This document shows positions 8,864-16,243 of a stretch of DNA of 28,856 bases, piece by piece; position 1 is the stretch's first letter, and each line of letters starts with the position of its first letter. This DNA is from Pseudomonadota bacterium (GTDB lineage: Bacteria; Desulfobacterota; Syntrophobacteria; Syntrophobacterales; Syntrophobacteraceae). The notes under the pieces are model-generated. The model did no database searches. It was not told the origin of the DNA and saw only the letters and a list, made by a program, of their open reading frames with translations. Location of the stretch: positions 1 through 28,856 of the forward strand of contig JAEZHY010000010.1 in assembly GCA_023416335.1 (NCBI GenBank). The letters are read 5' to 3'. The position numbers and the translations under genes are program-made.

Positions 8864-9321
8864 ATCGCCTCTGCACGTGTTGCTTTGTTTAGCTGTGTTC
8901 CGGCATGTACGGTCCTGCGCCGGCGATTCCCGGCACTTATACCATCATTCGATGCCTCCGGTCGAGGATGCCGGCAAAAGAGTATTGAGCTGCTTAAAAT
9001 ATTGGGGACTATTTCTTATTAGTTTCAAGTGTTCCCGATAATCTGGTATATAAGTGCCGCTAACGCGGGAGAGTGAAATGAGAGGAATGCGCATTTGATC
9101 GAAAATGTGCGAATAACGGCAATCGGAGAAGGATTTAGGAGAAATGAGCCGTTTCCTCTACTAAACTACCCGAGGTAAATTTTGCGCAAACACAGGTGGG
9201 GGACTACATTTAGGAGATGAAAAGAAAAACGGCAGAAAACAGCGTCATTATACAGCCCGCCGGAAAAAGCCCCCTTATAATGAGCCGCCGACTTTCATGA
9301 GAATACTTTAGGAGTTGTCGA
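8864..9321. other. Intergenic region between recJ and the methyltransferase gene
   Basis: About 460 bases separate divergent genes. An inverted pair lies here: CGGCACTTATACC at 8931-8943 and GGTATATAAGTGCCG at 9045-9059. Read outwards, each arm contains a TATA-rich core, and the minus-strand arm reads as an extended -10 (TGGTATAAG) facing recJ. TTTAGGAG occurs three times (near 9136, 9210 and 9309); only the last is placed as a ribosome binding site for a long gene. No RNA gene is recognised. Confidence 0.4.
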
Positions 9322-9885
9322 ATGGATACTCTTATCTACATAATGAATTTTATTAAAGACAGAAATGTCGCTTCGATCACGCCAACTTCTTCCGTCGGGG
9401 TCAAAAGGGTCTGCAGCAAGATCGACTTCACCCGCAATAACCTCATAGTGGAATACGGGCCCGGGACCGGTGTTTTTTCAAAATACCTGCTGCAGAATAT
9501 GGCTTCGGAATCTCGTTTGATCCTGATCGAGCGAAACAAGAACTTCAATGCGATTTTGAAAAAAAGCCTGAGAGACCCCCGCGTGATCGTTGTGCAGGAG
9601 AGCGCCGAAAACGTGCTCGAAACCCTTCGTTCCTGCAAGGAATCCGAGGCCGACTACGTTATTTCGGGGATACCCTTTTCGTTCCTGGACCATACGCTGA
9701 AGCACAAGATACTGTACAACACGCACCGGGCACTGAAAAAGGGCGGAAAGTTCCTCGTCTATCAGACCTGTTTTCAGACGAACAACCACCTCAAAGTCCA
9801 TCTGCAACAATACTTCCCTGTCGTACGCTCAAAATATGAACTGGCAAATATCCCGCCTCTCAGGATATACGAGGCTGTCAAATAA
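9322..9885 (+). CDS. PmtA-like class I SAM-dependent methyltransferase
   Basis: This encodes a 187-residue soluble methyltransferase. The SAM-binding glycine loop VEYGPGTG is at 43-50, the acidic residue that binds the ribose is in LIE70RN, and VISGIPFSF near 115 is followed by a C-terminal NIPPLRIYEA. This combination is typical of the bacterial phospholipid N-methyltransferase (PmtA, COG3963) family, which methylates phosphatidylethanolamine at the membrane, and is related to the KsgA rRNA dimethyltransferase fold. Substrate cannot be read from the sequence; a different lipid or small molecule is possible. The start has TTTAGGAG seven bases upstream. The gene seems monocistronic, with a hairpin after the stop. 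Confidence 0.85.
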   Translation: MDTLIYIMNFIKDRNVASITPTSSVGVKRVCSKIDFTRNNLIVEYGPGTGVFSKYLLQNMASESRLILIERNKNFNAILKKSLRDPRVIVVQESAENVLETLRSCKESEADYVISGIPFSFLDHTLKHKILYNTHRALKKGGKFLVYQTCFQTNNHLKVHLQQYFPVVRSKYELANIPPLRIYEAVK

Positions 9886-9908
9886 AGATTTTTGCATCTG
9901 TATTGCAA

Positions 9909-9942
9909 CGAGAGGGAAGGGGACTTCTCTTCTTCCCCCTCG
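9909..9942 (+). terminator. Hairpin after the methyltransferase gene
   Basis: CGAG-A-GGGAAG pairs with CTTCCC-C-CTCG with one internal mismatch and a 12-base loop. No T run follows directly (CTTTTT begins about 13 bases later), so it may be a weak terminator or an RNA 3'-end stabiliser. Confidence 0.4.
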
Positions 9943-10075
9943 TCGGCTCCGAAACTTTTTCCCCGCCATTCCTCTGCCAATTCCATCGATTGATAAAACG
10001 ATCTCAAATAATTGACAGCCCGACGAAACGATATACCTCTAGACTTGTGTATTCTATTGATCGGGAGGTGACGTC

Positions 10076-10246
10076 ATGCTTGCATGGGTACTCGCATTTC
10101 TTTTCCTGGGGATCATTGCCGGAATTTTCGGTTTCACGGGGATCGCAGGAACGGCCACCTGGATAGCTCAGATCTTTTTCTTCCTTTTTCTTATCGCCGC
10201 GGTAGCGTCTATGATCTGGAGACGTAACGAGCCCGCCCGAACGTAA
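10076..10246 (+). CDS. DUF1328-family small membrane protein
   Basis: This 56-codon gene encodes a small integral membrane protein with two hydrophobic helices (about 4-20 and 29-47) separated by a glycine-rich turn (FGFTGIAGTA), ending in a short basic tail. Length, topology and the GFxGIAG turn fit the DUF1328 (YtjA) family found widely in Proteobacteria, whose role is not known. A strong ribosome binding site (GGGAGGTGA) lies just before the ATG. A perfect TTGACA lies at 10012-10017, but no -10 hexamer is well spaced from it. Confidence 0.9.
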   Translation: MLAWVLAFLFLGIIAGIFGFTGIAGTATWIAQIFFFLFLIAAVASMIWRRNEPART

Positions 10247-10409
10247 AGGACCGAAGAGTATTTAGCGCTAAATACGCGAAAATCCTGGAGCAGCAGAGCC
10301 GCAACCAAAATGCAAAAACAAAACCCTTAACCACGAAAGTAACGAAAATCACGAAAAAAAACGGTAATATACATTGTAGCGAAGCGGAGTAACGCTTCAT
10401 CGTGCACAT

Positions 10410-10816
10410 CGCCTTGTGCCAGGAACTAAACCATGGGTGACACGGGCAACGTGGTTTTGGTTGCCCGTGCCGCAGGCAAGAGGGACGGTAATTCTATCTG
10501 AAGCCTCTTGTCCTCCGGACCCAGGCAACGATAAAACCTGTTGCCTGGGCCACCCACAAACCATCGGCTCCGTGTTGGGGTTTCCAAGGCGGACCTTGGG
10601 AACCAGCGGCGTATTTCCTTAAAGCAACAACATTGGGCGCCCCAAATACAGGGACGGCGCTTCGCTCCCCCACACTACCTCGTTGCTGCGACGCTTCCGA
10701 ATCGAAGTTGCATTCTCAAATCTCGTGCTCCAGAGCGGCGGCTCCGCTGGAGCCCGGCTCAAAAGCACTGCCGGGACAACGGGATTGGGGCCCCGTCATA
10801 AAATGCCCGGGAACCA
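10410..10816. repeat. Hairpin-repeat mosaic, copies D and E
   Basis: This is noncoding and made of hairpin modules: CACGGGCAAC/GTTGCCCGTG (10441-10469), CCCAGGCAAC/GTTGCCTGGG (10520-10549) and an AAGGCGGACCTT palindrome near 10582-10602. The block 10421-10557 is nearly identical to the inverse of 24482-24616. Further on, 10625-10672 matches the inverse of 3635-3665, and 10790-10816 matches 3770-3796. Just before, 10330-10360 has a CACGAAA-type short tandem (ACCACGAAAGTAACGAAAAT). Short open frames here are by-products of the repeats. Confidence 0.85.
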
Positions 10817-10847
10817 GGTCCGCCTTCCGATCTCCGTCCTCTGAATT

Positions 10848-10863
10848 TGGCACACCCCTTGCT
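10848..10863 (+). promoter_or_regulatory. Sigma54 promoter for the TPR protein/regulator genes
   Basis: The sequence TGGCACA-CCCC-TTGCT matches the -24/-12 sigma54 consensus (TGGCACG-N4-TTGCA/T) at nearly every position, with exact spacing. Transcription would start near 10875, about 42 bases before the ATG at 10917. The gene pair behind it ends with a sigma54 activator, which fits autoregulation. Confidence 0.85.
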
Positions 10864-10916
10864 CATTCCCTTTTCCCGAGAATTTAACACTGGTTTCACT
10901 ACCCAATAATGGCGGC

Positions 10917-13286
10917 ATGAGAATGCGCAAAGCGAAACACTGTTTCATAGTCCTTATGACGGCCTGCATTACCGGCGGCATTACCCTGCCGGTATTCGGG
11001 GCGACCGCACAAAACGGTCAGGCCACCAATATACTGCGACTGCGCACTTCCGTTAATGCGAACCAAACCCGTCTGATTTTTGACGCTTCCGGCGGAAAAC
11101 CGCTTCAGATCGGTCCCGCTTCCTCGGATGGAATATCCGTCTTTTTCGGTCAGATAACCGCTAAAATTCCCGATAAGACCATCTCGAGCCCGGCATCGCC
11201 GGTAAAAGAGATCAAGTTCAGAAGGGAGGGCGGTTTTCTGGAGGTGCTCTTCCGCAGCAAGAATGCAAAGGTCACTTCCAAGGTCGAGGGAAGCCGCCAG
11301 GGAAGGTATTCGCTAGTACTGGACGTGACTGCCTCGTCGGAAAAGCCTGCCCCGGCGGCGGCCGAAAAGCCGAAGGAGACTCCCGCTCCTGTTGAGACTA
11401 AGAAGATCGAAACATCGGAGCTTTTTGGCTCCAAGGTTTCGGCAAGTGTAAAAAACGTTCTGGCAACCGGCGAACGCGCGTCTGGAAAGTTCGAGGCCGA
11501 AAAACAGGCTGTTCCCAAGCCGAAGAGTTTTGTCCCGCTGGACGAGCAGACAGCTGCGCTGTTTCGGAATGCGGATGAGAAGTTTGACAGCTGCAGTCGA
11601 AATCTTGTCCTGTGTGCTCCGGAAATCGTCGATGCCTACGGCGACGCGCTGAGGACGGGTTCCAAATCGGACCAGGCTCCGGGAGCGCTTTACAGGACCG
11701 CCCTGGCCCACATTCAGATGGGGAATTTCAGCAGAGCGGAGAAACTCTTCAGGCAGGTCGTTTCGGAATGGCCCGATCATCCAGCCGCGTGCCGTGCCTG
11801 GATCGGAATCGGGAATGTTTTCGACAAAAAGCAGGGTTACCTGGAGGCCATGGAGGCTTTCCGCTGGGCCCTGCGCATTGCCGTCGACAAGGACGATAAA
11901 GCCGCGGCATCTTTTGAGCTGGGCAAGGAGCTGCTCACTCTGGGCGCAGCCAAGGATGCCCTGGAAATGCTGAACCAGTCCATCAGCCTTGATCCCGACT
12001 ACTATGTAAAGAAGCCGGATGTGTACCGGTTGATCGGCGAAGCCGAATTCTCCCAGGGAATGTGGGACAAGAGCAAGGAGCACCTCCTGCGGTATGTCAA
12101 TTATCAGGAGAGCGCGCCGGACCAGGATATGGTTCTTGCCAAACTTGCCGAGGTCTATTTAAATCAGGGTGATGCGTACATGGCGAACAGGATGTACGGT
12201 TTTCTCCAGAAATATTACACCGATTCCGAAGGCGATCTCATCAGCAGGATCCGAAAAGCGGAACTGCTGGAAAAGGCCGATCGTCCGGGGGCGACCCGCA
12301 TATATGCCGAACTCTGTGAAAAAGACCTTGCTCCCGCACTGCGCAGGATAGTGCAGTACAAGCTTTCCTCGCTCTATCTCAAGCGGGGCGATCTGGAGCA
12401 GAGCCTCGAGCTGGTTGACGGTATTCTCAAGGATAAGGACGCTCTTGCGAGCACCGAGATAATAGCCTTGAGGGAAAGAGTTCTGTCCGAAATGGTCGGT
12501 AAATATTATGCGGACAAGAACTATATTCCCGCCGTTCAGTTGTACGAAAAATACCGTGCCCTTTTCGATACCATGCAGCCCGCGGACATGTGGGAGAATA
12601 TAGCGGAATGCTATGCCGGTCTGAAGTTTTACTCGAATTCTCTGGAGATTTACGACCGTCTCATTGCAAAAGGGCAGAGAAAGGGGGACGACGTCCAGCT
12701 CAAATGTGCCCTTTATGCGATCCGCTCGGGCGACCAGGACAGGTCTTCCCAATATTGCAGATTTGTTTCGGATGCTTCCGACCTGAAAAAATCGGAGATC
12801 CAGGGGCACATTTTCTATCGTGACCGGAAATATGCGGATGCAGTGAGATGTTTCGCAAAAGTGCTGCAGAAGGGGAAAGAACTGGAAAACGCCGACCCCG
12901 ATTCCCTTCATTACTACGGGCTTTCTCTCTATGAGACCAGGAAGTGTGATGAAGCGATTTCCGTTTTTCAGAAATGTCTGCAGAGGCTGAAAAAAGACGA
13001 TGCGGAGATGAGGCGGCAGACACTGGTTTCCCTTGCGAGATGCTATGCGGAAACAAAGCAGTACCAGACCGCGATCGAAACAATGGAGTCGGCCCTTTCG
13101 GAGAGAGAGGGGCAGTCGAATGAGCTTCTTTATGAACTCTCGAACTTCTACCTTGCTGCCGGACAAGCCGAGAAAGCTACAGAGAACCTGAACCAGATAG
13201 TGGGAGCGCAGAACCCGTTTTGGACGGCTGTTGCCCAGCAGCAGCTCAACTCAATTCAGATGGCCCAGCCGAACCCGATCAGGTAG
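10917..13286 (+). CDS. Exported TPR-repeat protein with AMIN-like N-terminal domain
   Basis: This encodes a 789-residue protein with a signal peptide (about 1-29, basic start, cleavage near VFGA). Residues 38-140 form a beta-rich region resembling AMIN domains, which localise periplasmic proteins through contact with peptidoglycan or secretin-type partners. A Pro/Ala/Lys-rich linker (about 142-215) follows, and then TPR repeats to the C-terminus, recognisable as helical pairs with patterns such as GNFSRAEKLF and ALEMLNQSISLDPDYY. It is probably a periplasmic scaffold. It is preceded by a sigma54 promoter and followed 21 bases later by a sigma54 activator gene, then by the flagellar operon, so a role in flagellar assembly or the cell envelope around it is inferred. 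The ribosome binding site is weak; an ATG at 10923 is an alternative start. Confidence 0.9.
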   Translation: MRMRKAKHCFIVLMTACITGGITLPVFGATAQNGQATNILRLRTSVNANQTRLIFDASGGKPLQIGPASSDGISVFFGQITAKIPDKTISSPASPVKEIKFRREGGFLEVLFRSKNAKVTSKVEGSRQGRYSLVLDVTASSEKPAPAAAEKPKETPAPVETKKIETSELFGSKVSASVKNVLATGERASGKFEAEKQAVPKPKSFVPLDEQTAALFRNADEKFDSCSRNLVLCAPEIVDAYGDALRTGSKSDQAPGALYRTALAHIQMGNFSRAEKLFRQVVSEWPDHPAACRAWIGIGNVFDKKQGYLEAMEAFRWALRIAVDKDDKAAASFELGKELLTLGAAKDALEMLNQSISLDPDYYVKKPDVYRLIGEAEFSQGMWDKSKEHLLRYVNYQESAPDQDMVLAKLAEVYLNQGDAYMANRMYGFLQKYYTDSEGDLISRIRKAELLEKADRPGATRIYAELCEKDLAPALRRIVQYKLSSLYLKRGDLEQSLELVDGILKDKDALASTEIIALRERVLSEMVGKYYADKNYIPAVQLYEKYRALFDTMQPADMWENIAECYAGLKFYSNSLEIYDRLIAKGQRKGDDVQLKCALYAIRSGDQDRSSQYCRFVSDASDLKKSEIQGHIFYRDRKYADAVRCFAKVLQKGKELENADPDSLHYYGLSLYETRKCDEAISVFQKCLQRLKKDDAEMRRQTLVSLARCYAETKQYQTAIETMESALSEREGQSNELLYELSNFYLAAGQAEKATENLNQIVGAQNPFWTAVAQQQLNSIQMAQPNPIR

Positions 13287-13307
13287 GGCGAAGCACCAGG
13301 TACCGAC

Positions 13308-14642
13308 ATGAACGTACTAATTATTGAGACAGACTCGACCGACGCCCGCAGTGTTTCCTCTTTCCTCAGAGACAAAGGGCACCTGCCCTTTATCACCGAC
13401 TCCACCAAGTCGGCCAAAAACCTGATCAGAAAGGAAAGTCCGGGACTGGTACTTCTGCATATGAACGGCAACGACGCACAGGCGCTCGATTTCCTGGCAA
13501 CCGCCCAAAATGAAGAACCGCCCGTTCCAGTCATTGTATTGACACGTAAGCCGAGGCTGGACGATGCGGTTGAGGCGGTCAAAAGCGGGGCCTACGATTT
13601 CTGGACCAAACCTTTCCCGATGGAGCGCCTGGCAAAGGCAATCGAATTGATTGAAATGGGAAAGCCGGAGCAGAAGGAAATACTGCAGGTGCTCGATCCC
13701 GGCGATCCCATCATCACCCGGGACCCGGTCCTCGACGCAGTGAAAACGCTCGCAAAGAAAATCGCCCCCAGCAACGCAACCGTTTTCATTCAGGGTGAAA
13801 GCGGCACCGGCAAAGAACTGTTTGCACGCTACATCCACAACCAGAGCGGCCGCAAGGACAAGCCTTTTGTGGCCCTCAACTGTGCTGCTCTTCCCGAAAC
13901 GCTCCTGGAGAGTGAACTGTTCGGCTACGAAAAGGGCGCATTCACGGGCGCCATCAGGAACAGGGAAGGCAAGTTCGAACTGGCCCATACCGGGACGCTG
14001 CTTCTGGATGAGGTGACCGAAATTCCTCTGCACCTCCAGGCGAAGCTGCTCAGAGTGCTCCAGGAGAGCGAAGTCGATCGGCTCGGAGGGAAATACCCCG
14101 TTCCGGTGGATGTGAGGGTGATTGCGACCACCAACCTCAAAATCGAGGACCGCGTGAGAGAGGGGCAGTTCAGGAAGGACCTCTATTACCGGCTGAACGT
14201 AATACCGCTGAAGGTGCCGCCACTTTGTGAACGCCGCGGCGATATTGCTCCGCTCGCCGAATTCTTCCTGCGAAAGTACAGCTCGGAAAACGGCTCCCCG
14301 GTCGATTCATTTTCATCCGATTCTATCAGAAAGCTCAAGGAATATGCATGGCCCGGGAACGTGCGCGAACTCCAGAACGTAGTTCAGCGTGCCGTGCTGA
14401 TTTCCGATTCGTCAACCGTGAACCCGGGCTCCATTATTCTGGACCCCGGTGAAGAGAACTCCGCATCGAGTTCGGAACTTTCGCTCATGCCCCTTGCCGA
14501 GATGGAAAAAATGATGATTGAAAAAGCCCTTTCCACTTTTGACGGGAACCGCACCCGGGCAGCGGAAATCCTCGGCATCAGCGTGAGGACCCTTCGCAAC
14601 AAGCTGCATGAATACAGCCAGGGCCTCGCGATGCAGGCCTGA
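13308..14642 (+). CDS. NtrC-family sigma54-dependent activator, flagellar, degenerate receiver
   Basis: This 444-residue regulator has a receiver domain (1-115), an AAA+ sigma54-interaction domain (about 132-370) and a Fis-type helix-turn-helix (about 405-440, GNRTRAAEILGISVRTLRNK). Walker A GESGTGKE is at 163-170, the sigma54-contacting GAFTGA at 210-215 and Walker B LLLDE at 231-235, so ATPase and activation functions look intact. In the receiver, T79 and K101 are conserved, but the phosphoacceptor aspartate is replaced by His51 (LVLLHMNG) and the acidic pocket is reduced to E7 and D9. It is therefore likely to act without phosphorylation, as FleQ/FlrA-type regulators do. No histidine kinase lies nearby. 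Its probable targets are the two sigma54 promoters at 10848 and 15024. FlrC/FlgR-like is the best functional comparison. Confidence 0.93.
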   Translation: MNVLIIETDSTDARSVSSFLRDKGHLPFITDSTKSAKNLIRKESPGLVLLHMNGNDAQALDFLATAQNEEPPVPVIVLTRKPRLDDAVEAVKSGAYDFWTKPFPMERLAKAIELIEMGKPEQKEILQVLDPGDPIITRDPVLDAVKTLAKKIAPSNATVFIQGESGTGKELFARYIHNQSGRKDKPFVALNCAALPETLLESELFGYEKGAFTGAIRNREGKFELAHTGTLLLDEVTEIPLHLQAKLLRVLQESEVDRLGGKYPVPVDVRVIATTNLKIEDRVREGQFRKDLYYRLNVIPLKVPPLCERRGDIAPLAEFFLRKYSSENGSPVDSFSSDSIRKLKEYAWPGNVRELQNVVQRAVLISDSSTVNPGSIILDPGEENSASSSELSLMPLAEMEKMMIEKALSTFDGNRTRAAEILGISVRTLRNKLHEYSQGLAMQA

Positions 14643-14709
14643 TGCTATTCATTATTCCTTTCGTTATTCCCCGCTGTTTCCCAAGCCCCGGCGGTTGTTG
14701 CCCAAAAAA

Positions 14710-14905
14710 TCGCGGCAGCCTCGAATGACTTACACAGAGTCCGGCCTTGTCATTCCGGCCCCTCTCTCCGATCAGGACAAGTTCACACCGGAAACCAGGC
14801 TTCCAATGCGGATTAATTTCGAATTCAGACCTTAAGAACCCTGGATCCCGGCTTAAATGCACTGCCGGGATGACGGGTTGGGGGGGCGCAAAATGCCCGG
14901 GAACC
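14710..14905. repeat. Dispersed intergenic repeat, copy B
   Basis: This matches 184-345 in the same orientation and contains an ATCCCGG/CCGGGAT hairpin at 14845-14871. The tail AAAATGCCCGGGAACC (near 14891-14905) also ends copies at 10800-10815 and, with one change, 3780-3795, suggesting a common element end. It lies between the activator gene and the flgB promoter. Confidence 0.75.
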
Positions 14906-15023
14906 GGATTCGTCAATTGTTTGACCGGCTTCTCGCTCCGGTTGTCCGAAAATCCCCCTCTCATTTGAACCGTGCCTGTCAGGAAACGCGCCGGCAGCAA
15001 GCCTTTCTCAGTTTTTTTGAAGA

Positions 15024-15039
15024 TGGTATGAGATTTGCT
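15024..15039 (+). promoter_or_regulatory. Sigma54 promoter of the flagellar operon
   Basis: TGGTATG-AGAT-TTGCT has the invariant GG and GC of sigma54 promoters with exact spacing; only positions 4 and 6 of the first block differ from consensus. Transcription would start near 15050, giving a leader of about 24 bases before flgB, which has an AAAGGAGAG ribosome binding site. Confidence 0.85.
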
Positions 15040-15073
15040 CATTACCCGATCAAACTGGAAAGGAGAGACTGAA

Positions 15074-15463
15074 ATGAGCGATGCCGTAGCATTTGACCGG
15101 ACAATACAGATGGTGGAAGACCGGCTCAGCCTGAATTCAACGAAGCAGAAGCTGATCTCCGGCAATCTTGCCAACATCAACACTCCGGGGTACCGGACCA
15201 GGGAACTGTCGTTCGACAACGTGCTCCGGGAATCATTGGAGGAGCAGGTACTCCATATGGTCCGATCCAACAAGTCTCACTTTACGCCCGACGAACCGCT
15301 CCAGGCAATGCAGGATCAGGAGGTGACCGAAACCGGTCCGGTCGATCTGGATAACGAAATGGTCAAGCTCACGAAAAACAGCATTGAATATCAGTACATG
15401 GTCAGCATGCTGAACAAGAAGTTCAGCATGATCAAAACGGCGCTGGCCGAAGGAGGTGAATAA
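15074..15463 (+). CDS. flgB: Flagellar basal-body rod protein FlgB
   Basis: FlgB is a proximal rod subunit in the periplasm, joining the MS ring to the rod. The 129-residue product has the rod-protein N-terminal motif, with SGNLANINTPGYR at about 34-46, and a C-terminal helix (EMVKLTKNSIEYQYMVSML) that packs with the N-terminal helix. There is no signal peptide, as expected for export through the flagellar system. The start at 15074 has AAAGGAGAGACTGAA before it. The stop overlaps the start of flgC (TAATG), indicating translational coupling. It is the first gene of the operon. Confidence 0.97.
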   Translation: MSDAVAFDRTIQMVEDRLSLNSTKQKLISGNLANINTPGYRTRELSFDNVLRESLEEQVLHMVRSNKSHFTPDEPLQAMQDQEVTETGPVDLDNEMVKLTKNSIEYQYMVSMLNKKFSMIKTALAEGGE

Positions 15464-15897
15464 TGGACTTCGATTCCGCGATGAACATAAGCGCGTCCGG
15501 AATGAAGGCGAACCGGACCTGGATCAACGTTACTTCGGCCAACCTGGCCAACGTGAATACGACCAAAACGGAAGACGGCAAGCCTTACATGAGGAAGACG
15601 GTCATTTACGAAAGTACGCCCGTCGAAGGTTTTGCGGGTCAACTGAAATCGGCAATGGGAGAAGAAGTGGAGAAGGTCGAAGTGGCCGACATCATTCCCG
15701 ACCGGCGCGATTTCAAGGAGGTCTACGATCCGAGCCATCCCGATGCCAATGCGCAGGGAGTCGTTCTTATGCCCAATATCAATCCCGTCGAGGAAATGGC
15801 GAACCTGGTGAACGCGAGCAGGTCCTATGAAGCCAACCTGGCTGCGCTCCAGACCGCCAAACAATTGTCTCTCAAAGCGCTTGAGATTGGCAGATAA
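15463..15897 (+). CDS. flgC: Flagellar basal-body rod protein FlgC
   Basis: FlgC is another proximal rod subunit. The 144-residue length matches the family. Its N-terminus has SASGMKANRTWINVTSANL followed by ANVNTTKT, the FlgC form of the rod motif. The middle has YDPSHPDANAQGVVLMPN, strongly conserved in FlgC, and the C-terminus has NLVNASRSYEANLAALQTAK, the rod/hook C-terminal helix. The ribosome binding site GGAGGTG lies inside the end of flgB, with a one-base overlap of stop and start. Confidence 0.97.
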   Translation: MDFDSAMNISASGMKANRTWINVTSANLANVNTTKTEDGKPYMRKTVIYESTPVEGFAGQLKSAMGEEVEKVEVADIIPDRRDFKEVYDPSHPDANAQGVVLMPNINPVEEMANLVNASRSYEANLAALQTAKQLSLKALEIGR

Positions 15898-15911
15898 TCA
15901 GGGAGAACCCA

Positions 15912-16214
15912 ATGCGTGTCGATCCGATCATTCGCAACCTGTACGAAAACGCCCCCGGAGCGAATAAAACGAAAGTCTCGGGCAGCGTCGATTCGGGTTC
16001 ATTCGCCGACCAGCTCAAGGCCAAGATCGGTGAAGTGAACGAATTTCAGAAACAGGCGGATGACGCCATGGCAACCAGCTCCGTCAAGGGCGCGTCGAAT
16101 ATCCATGAGACGATGATAAAGCTTGAAGAAGCAGACATAAGCCTGCGCTTCCTGACGAAGGTACGCAACAAGGCCATGAGTGCCTACCAGGAAGTAATGC
16201 GGATGCAGTTCTAA
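15912..16214 (+). CDS. fliE: Flagellar hook-basal body complex protein FliE
   Basis: FliE joins the MS ring (FliF) to the rod (FlgB) and is exported early. The 100-residue length is typical. The conserved C-terminal half is visible: IHETMIKLEEADISLRFLTK and the following RNKAMSAYQEVMRMQF, ending exactly where the family ends. The N-terminal part is variable and polar. A GGGAGAA ribosome binding site precedes the ATG; 14 bases separate it from flgC and 29 from fliF. Confidence 0.96.
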   Translation: MRVDPIIRNLYENAPGANKTKVSGSVDSGSFADQLKAKIGEVNEFQKQADDAMATSSVKGASNIHETMIKLEEADISLRFLTKVRNKAMSAYQEVMRMQF

Positions 16215-16243
16215 AAAACCTGAATTAGAACGGGCCTGAAAAC

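Noticed and set aside
10416..10887. Overlapping plus-strand open frames in the repeat mosaic
   Set aside because: They run through hairpin repeats, lack ribosome binding sites and do not resemble each other or known proteins.
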